Shown in pieces: positions 60,141-64,000 of a DNA stretch of 64,000 nucleotides. Below the pieces are notes generated by a model. The model was given only the letters and a program-made list of their open reading frames with translations. It searched no databases and had not been told where the DNA came from. Origin of the DNA: Sphingobacterium sp. UT-1RO-CII-1 (GTDB taxonomy: Bacteria; Bacteroidota; Bacteroidia; Sphingobacteriales; Sphingobacteriaceae); contig NZ_JAPPVJ010000001.1 of assembly GCF_026711005.1 (NCBI RefSeq), positions 868,001 to 932,000 on the forward strand, written 5' to 3'. Numbering within the stretch: position 1 is the first letter of the stretch; each line of letters begins with the position of its first letter. The position numbers and the translations under genes were made by a program.

Positions 60141-60181
60141 AAAACACTAAGGCTGCCAACAAAGTAGGCCTTAGTGTTTTT
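60141..60181 (+). terminator. Intrinsic terminator of the GNAT gene
   Basis: A 13-bp stem AAAACACTAAGGC/GCCTTAGTGTTTT (60141-60153 and 60168-60180) is followed by a T-rich end. Confidence 0.85.
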
Positions 60182-60258
60182 GATGTATTTAGGTTAAGAA
60201 AGATCGGCCCAAAAGAATAAGTAGGGTATGTAATAAGGTTTAAATAATTTAGATCTTT

Positions 60259-60269
60259 AGTTTGGACTA
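60259..60269. promoter_or_regulatory. Third TGGACTA-type motif, upstream of the tagaturonate reductase gene
   Basis: AGTTTGGACTA repeats the core of the MocR-operator candidates. AAATTGGCTA (60280-60289) lies about 21 bases further on. Whether the same regulator acts here is open. Confidence 0.3.
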
Positions 60270-60391
60270 CTTGTAGTAAAAATTGGCTATTTTTGACTAG
60301 AGGTATCATTTTAAAAAAATAGAATGATGGCCGAAAACCTTTACTAAAAAACAGCTGTTGTTGTTAACAATCATACATTTAAATTATAATT

Positions 60392-61900
60392 ATGCTTACT
60401 CTTTCTAAAGCTGAAGTTTTTAATATTAAAGCCGATTGCATTCAATTACCAAGTCAAAGTTCATTTGGCTTTCCTGAGCGTGTGCTACAGTTTGGTACAG
60501 GCGTGTTGCTCAGAGGACTGCCTGACTACTATATAGATAAAGCAAATAAACAAGGTGTTTTTAATGGACGGATTGTGGTTGTAAAGTCTACGGACATAGC
60601 TGGAGCAGACTCTTTTGCCGATCAAGATGGCTTATATACACTTTGTATAAGAGGAATTTCCCAGGGCAAAAAAGTTGCAAAATATATGGTGAACAATGCC
60701 ATATCTCGTGTATTAGCAGCTAGTACGCAGTGGTCTGATATTCTCAAGGTTGCTGAAAATCCTCATTTACAGATTGTAATATCTAATACCACGGAGGCGG
60801 GTATAGTAAGAGGTAATGATGTCTTAACTGATAATCCGCCGAGTACGTTTCCGGGGAAGCTATTGTCTGTATTGTACGAACGGTATAAGCATTTTAACGG
60901 ATCTCTAGATAAGGGTTTAGTTATTTTACCGACAGAACTTATTACAGATAATGGTTCAAAGCTTAAAGGTATTGTTTATTCTTTAGCAAAAGAAAATAAG
61001 CTAGAAGATGGTTTTATTCATTGGTTGGATTATGCAAATGATTTTTGCAATACATTGGTTGATAGAATAGTGCCAGGACGCTTGCCTGCTGAAGATCAGA
61101 AGCAGATTGAAAGTCAACTAGGATATAAGGATAAGTTGATGATTATGGCAGAGCCTTTTAGTTTATGGGCTATTGAGGCCGATTCGGATCGGGTAAGCGA
61201 AGTATTGTCTTTTGCTATGGCAGATGAAAATATCGTAATAGTCCCATCTATAGACAAATTTAAGGAAATAAAGCTGCGTTTATTGAATGGTACTCATACT
61301 TTATCTTGTGGTGTTGCTATTTGTGCCGGTTTTAAGACGGTTAAAGAGGCGATGGATGAAGGGCTCTTTCGTATGTTTGTTGAGCAGCTTATGTTCCAGG
61401 AAATTGGTTTAGCTATTCAAGGTGAGGTTATTTCAAAAGGTGATATTGAAGAGTTTTCTAGAAATGTCATTGATCGATTTAGTAATCCCTATTTAGAGCA
61501 TCGCTGGGAGAATATTTCGATGAACTATACCGCAAAGATGGCTATGCGTAATATCCCTATCTTAAAAAAATGGTATGAAAAATCAACCGTTGTTCCACAT
61601 CATATAGCATGTGGCTTTGCTGCTTATTTAAATTTTATGAATACCGAAAACATTGATGGACAGTATGTCAGAATGGTGGGAGAACATAAAATTATTTTGC
61701 AGGATGAATTTGCGTCAGTATTATTTAATTATTGGAAGGATCCATTAACAGTAACCAGAAACGTGTTAACTGATGATCACTTGTGGGGAGAAGACCTATC
61801 TATTTATGAAGGTTTTTTGGAGGCTGTGACATATAACTTGAAAAATATAAGGGATTTGGGGATGCATGAAGCATTAGAAATGATGATGAGGAGCAAATAA
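60392..61900 (+). CDS. uxaB: Tagaturonate reductase (altronate oxidoreductase)
   Basis: UxaB reduces tagaturonate to altronate with NADH in galacturonate breakdown. The 502-residue protein belongs to the mannitol-dehydrogenase family: VLQFGTGVLLRGLPDYYID near the start (nucleotide binding), VISNTTEAGI, LPTELITDNGSKLKGIV, and KLRLLNGTHTLSCGVA-like sequence (IKLRLLNGTHTLSCG) with the catalytic Lys region. Fructuronate reductase (UxuB) is the nearest alternative. UxaA and UxaC are not in the window. A SLC13-type transporter follows after 53 bases. Confidence 0.88.
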   Translation: MLTLSKAEVFNIKADCIQLPSQSSFGFPERVLQFGTGVLLRGLPDYYIDKANKQGVFNGRIVVVKSTDIAGADSFADQDGLYTLCIRGISQGKKVAKYMVNNAISRVLAASTQWSDILKVAENPHLQIVISNTTEAGIVRGNDVLTDNPPSTFPGKLLSVLYERYKHFNGSLDKGLVILPTELITDNGSKLKGIVYSLAKENKLEDGFIHWLDYANDFCNTLVDRIVPGRLPAEDQKQIESQLGYKDKLMIMAEPFSLWAIEADSDRVSEVLSFAMADENIVIVPSIDKFKEIKLRLLNGTHTLSCGVAICAGFKTVKEAMDEGLFRMFVEQLMFQEIGLAIQGEVISKGDIEEFSRNVIDRFSNPYLEHRWENISMNYTAKMAMRNIPILKKWYEKSTVVPHHIACGFAAYLNFMNTENIDGQYVRMVGEHKIILQDEFASVLFNYWKDPLTVTRNVLTDDHLWGEDLSIYEGFLEAVTYNLKNIRDLGMHEALEMMMRSK

Positions 61901-61953
61901 TCTAGTTTTATTTTTCTGATAAAAATACGATAATAAAAGAAAATAGGTAATTT

Positions 61954-63339
61954 ATGGGTAAAAAAGGAATCCACGTTCTTATAGGACCGTTATTGTTTTT
62001 TATCGTTTACAATGTGCCCATTGCTGGTCTTTCGGAAGAAGGGCAGGCGGTATTAGCTAGCACTTTATGGATCGCATATTGGTGGATAGCAGAAGCGTTG
62101 GATTTGGCGATTACTTCATTACTACCTATTATTATTTTTCCGTTGTCGGGAGCTTTGCGAATTGAAGATGTTACGGCTTCTTATGGTCATCCATTTATTT
62201 ACCTTTTTATGGGAGGTTTTATATTGGGACTGGCTATTCAAAAGTGGAATCTACATAAAAGAATTGCTTTTAGTATCATAAGGTTAACTGGTACAAGTGA
62301 GAAAATGGTTATACTCGGTTTTCTTTTAGCGACTGCGTTTCTTTCCATGTGGTTATCAAACACAGCTACCGCTATTATGTTATTGCCTATAGGGACCTCC
62401 GTCATTGAGCACTTTAAAAACAGGCAACCTTTTTCGAAGAACCTTATGCTTTCAGTCGCATATGGGGCATCTATAGGTGGTATGTCTACGTTAATTGGTT
62501 CTCCACCTAATATTATTTTGGCAGGTATTGTGCAAAGTAGTTTAGGTATAGAAATTACTTTTGTAGGATGGATGTTATTCGCCTTTCCCTTAAGTTGTGT
62601 TTTGTTATTCATAACCTGGTTGTATTTAACCCATTATAAGGAAGATAAGTTGGCTTTAAATAAACTTTTAGTGATTGAACCTCTCCCCCCTATTAGTGAA
62701 GCTGAAAAAAGGGTGCTTTATGTGTTTTTGTTTGTTGCGTTTATGTGGGTTACACGTTCATTTATATGGGTTAAATTTGTACCTAAACTTGATGATACTA
62801 TTATTGCTATTACAGGGGCTCTTCTTTTGTTTTTAATTCCCTCGGGGCGTTCCGCCAGAGAGCGTTTGATGAATTGGGAGGTTGCTAAAAGTTTACCGTG
62901 GGGAGTTTTACTTATATTTGGTGCAGGTCTGGCTATAGCTAACGGGTTTTCTGCAACTGATTTAACAGTTTGGATTGGAGAAAGCTTAAATGGAGCTCGT
63001 ATTTTACCTTCATTTTTGTTTGTTTTAGTAGTTATTGCTAGTATTAATTTTTTAACAGAAATTACTTCTAATACTGCAACTGCGAGTATGATGCTGCCTG
63101 TTTTGATTGCTTTAGGTACAGTACTTGAACTGGATGTCATAGCCCTCTTAGTAGGGGCAACCTTAGCTTGCTCTTGTGCATTTATGCTTCCTGTAGCTAC
63201 TCCACCTAATGCGATAGTTTTCAGCTCGGGCTATCTAAACCTGAAAGATATGATGCGTACGGGATTTTGGTTAAATATTATATCAATTATTGTGATTTAT
63301 TTATTTGTCTCATTTGCGGGAAGTTGGCTAATTGTGTAG
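61954..63339 (+). CDS. SLC13/DASS family anion transporter
   Basis: This 461-residue protein with about 11-12 helices has the two internal-repeat motifs of the family: SNTATAIMLLPIG (about 130-142) and TSNTATASMMLPVL (about 370-383), each preceded by an amphipathic hairpin. IGGMSTLIGSPPNIIL is also typical. DASS carriers import dicarboxylates or sulfate with sodium. Next to uxaB it may carry a hexuronate or another sugar acid, which would be unusual, so this is only inference. Confidence 0.9.
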   Translation: MGKKGIHVLIGPLLFFIVYNVPIAGLSEEGQAVLASTLWIAYWWIAEALDLAITSLLPIIIFPLSGALRIEDVTASYGHPFIYLFMGGFILGLAIQKWNLHKRIAFSIIRLTGTSEKMVILGFLLATAFLSMWLSNTATAIMLLPIGTSVIEHFKNRQPFSKNLMLSVAYGASIGGMSTLIGSPPNIILAGIVQSSLGIEITFVGWMLFAFPLSCVLLFITWLYLTHYKEDKLALNKLLVIEPLPPISEAEKRVLYVFLFVAFMWVTRSFIWVKFVPKLDDTIIAITGALLLFLIPSGRSARERLMNWEVAKSLPWGVLLIFGAGLAIANGFSATDLTVWIGESLNGARILPSFLFVLVVIASINFLTEITSNTATASMMLPVLIALGTVLELDVIALLVGATLACSCAFMLPVATPPNAIVFSSGYLNLKDMMRTGFWLNIISIIVIYLFVSFAGSWLIV

Positions 63340-63342
63340 GAG

Positions 63343-63363
63343 AAACAATGTTAATTGTTTTTG
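63343..63363. terminator. Probable terminator between the SLC13 and MFS genes
   Basis: AAACAAT/ATTGTTT (63343-63349 and 63354-63360) forms a short hairpin followed by TTG-rich sequence and overlaps the MFS stop codon. It is weaker than the others in the window. Confidence 0.5.
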
Positions 63364-64000
63364 TGTGTTTTAAAAACAGCCATCCTGCTTGTCATTATGA
63401 ACATAAGTAGACCGAAGCATGCAAAAATTGCAAATGAGTAGCGTAAACTTAATAATTCAGCGATATAACCGATTAACGGAGGTCCCATTAAAAAGCCCAG
63501 ATAGCTTATGCTAGACACCATAGCTAGTGCAATACCAGATGAAATGGAAGGATGTTTTCCAGCAACAGAATAAATAGTAGGAACATTACAGGCCACGCCT
63601 AATCCCACTAGCATAAAACCAAGGGTTGAGGTCCATAAATTAGGAAATATAACGGAGAGCATCATACCAATAAACATTAAAATGCCGCTGCCTTGAAGGG
63701 TACGTTGGCGACCATATTTAGCTATTACTTTATCTCCTATAAATCTCCCTGTAGCCATCATAATCATAAAAGAGGCATATCCTAAGACGATAAGGCTAGC
63801 AGGAGCTTTGACTATGTCGTTAAAGTATACTCCGCTCCAGTCAAACATGGCACCTTCTGTAGCCATACTGCAAAAACCGATAATCCCTAAACTTATTAAT
63901 AGGCGATCAGGTTGAAATTTGAATGATTTTTCATCAGATACGTTTGTTCCAGAAGATATTAAATACTTCTTGTTGATTATAATGTTAAGGATTAGTAAAG
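63351..64000 (-). CDS. MFS transporter, C-terminal part (runs off the window)
   Basis: The frame is open to the window edge, so only about 215 C-terminal codons are seen. A Met in the middle (63866) should not be taken as the start. Upstream codons encode a polar central loop (NKKYLISSGTNVSDEKSF) as expected between the two six-helix halves. ATEGAMFDWSGVYF, then GRFIGDKVIAKYGRQR and FLMGPPLIGYIAELLSLRY, resemble the YbjJ/fucose-permease-like MFS group. The substrate is unknown. Confidence 0.85.
   Translation of the reverse strand, partial: LLILNIIINKKYLISSGTNVSDEKSFKFQPDRLLISLGIIGFCSMATEGAMFDWSGVYFNDIVKAPASLIVLGYASFMIMMATGRFIGDKVIAKYGRQRTLQGSGILMFIGMMLSVIFPNLWTSTLGFMLVGLGVACNVPTIYSVAGKHPSISSGIALAMVSSISYLGFLMGPPLIGYIAELLSLRYSFAIFACFGLLMFIMTSRMAVFKTHKNN

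Noticed and set aside
63351..63866. A 171-residue half-size MFS protein or pseudogene
   Set aside because: The frame continues without stop to the window edge, so it is a normal gene cut by the boundary.
1..64000. CRISPR arrays, insertion sequences, prophage, integrases, rRNA operons, toxin-antitoxin or defence genes
   Set aside because: I read all gene products and gaps for these and saw no repeats, transposases, recombinases or known defence domains; the window is core chromosome.

Overview
The window is a 64 kb piece of a low-GC Bacteroidota chromosome, most likely Sphingobacteriaceae or a close relative. Four things point there: TAnnTTTG -7 promoter boxes in front of several genes, a GldH lipoprotein behind a RicT-like PSP1 protein, futalosine hydrolase (MqnB) for menaquinone, and many secreted or outer-membrane families typical of the phylum. 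The genus call is inference. There is no rRNA, CRISPR array, insertion sequence, integrase or prophage. This is core chromosome around the replication origin.

Layout. 0-7.6 kb: dnaN-dedA on the minus strand, a holB-ricT-gldH-lpxK operon on the plus strand, then dnaA on the minus strand. 8-21 kb: dxs, scpA, and a leucine-to-acetoacetate block (acyl-CoA dehydrogenase, HMG-CoA lyase and enoyl-CoA hydratase in one minus operon, the carboxyltransferase beta subunit on the plus strand, acetoacetyl-CoA synthetase nearby), then thiL and nadA. 21.27-21.76 kb: a gene-free, AT-rich gap between divergent nadA and nadB with DnaA boxes; I read it as oriC, about 14 kb from dnaA. 21.8-30 kb: nadB, a gamma-carbonic anhydrase, a Big_5 lipoprotein, mnmG, an ABC-F protein and apaG. 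Two near-identical parS-like sites lie between mnmG and the ABC-F gene.

30-50 kb is mostly plus strand: an rsmI-like/nif3/zinc-ribbon operon, a tricorn-type protease, CPBP/DUF2007/cdsA, anmK, gcvH, pdhB, mqnB, queD-folE, an O-methyltransferase, and a run of cell-wall genes (two glucosaminidase-LysM proteins and an amidase, with two envelope proteins between them). 50-54.7 kb is a minus-strand unit of a PIG-L deacetylase, two small membrane proteins (one only 39 residues) and a sodium:solute symporter. 55-56.4 kb holds ahpC, a thioredoxin and a small DUF protein. Then come tRNA-Arg(CCT), a Gfo/Idh oxidoreductase, a MocR regulator divergent from a GNAT gene with PdxR-like operators between them, tagaturonate reductase with a SLC13 transporter, and a truncated MFS gene at the right edge.

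No new defence or mobile system is visible. The most interesting content is the chromosome-maintenance architecture (detached oriC and paired parS), very short or absent 5' leaders set by TAnnTTTG boxes next to start codons, a long inverted repeat at dxs, a candidate small transcript near 54.9 kb, and the PIG-L/small-protein/symporter unit.
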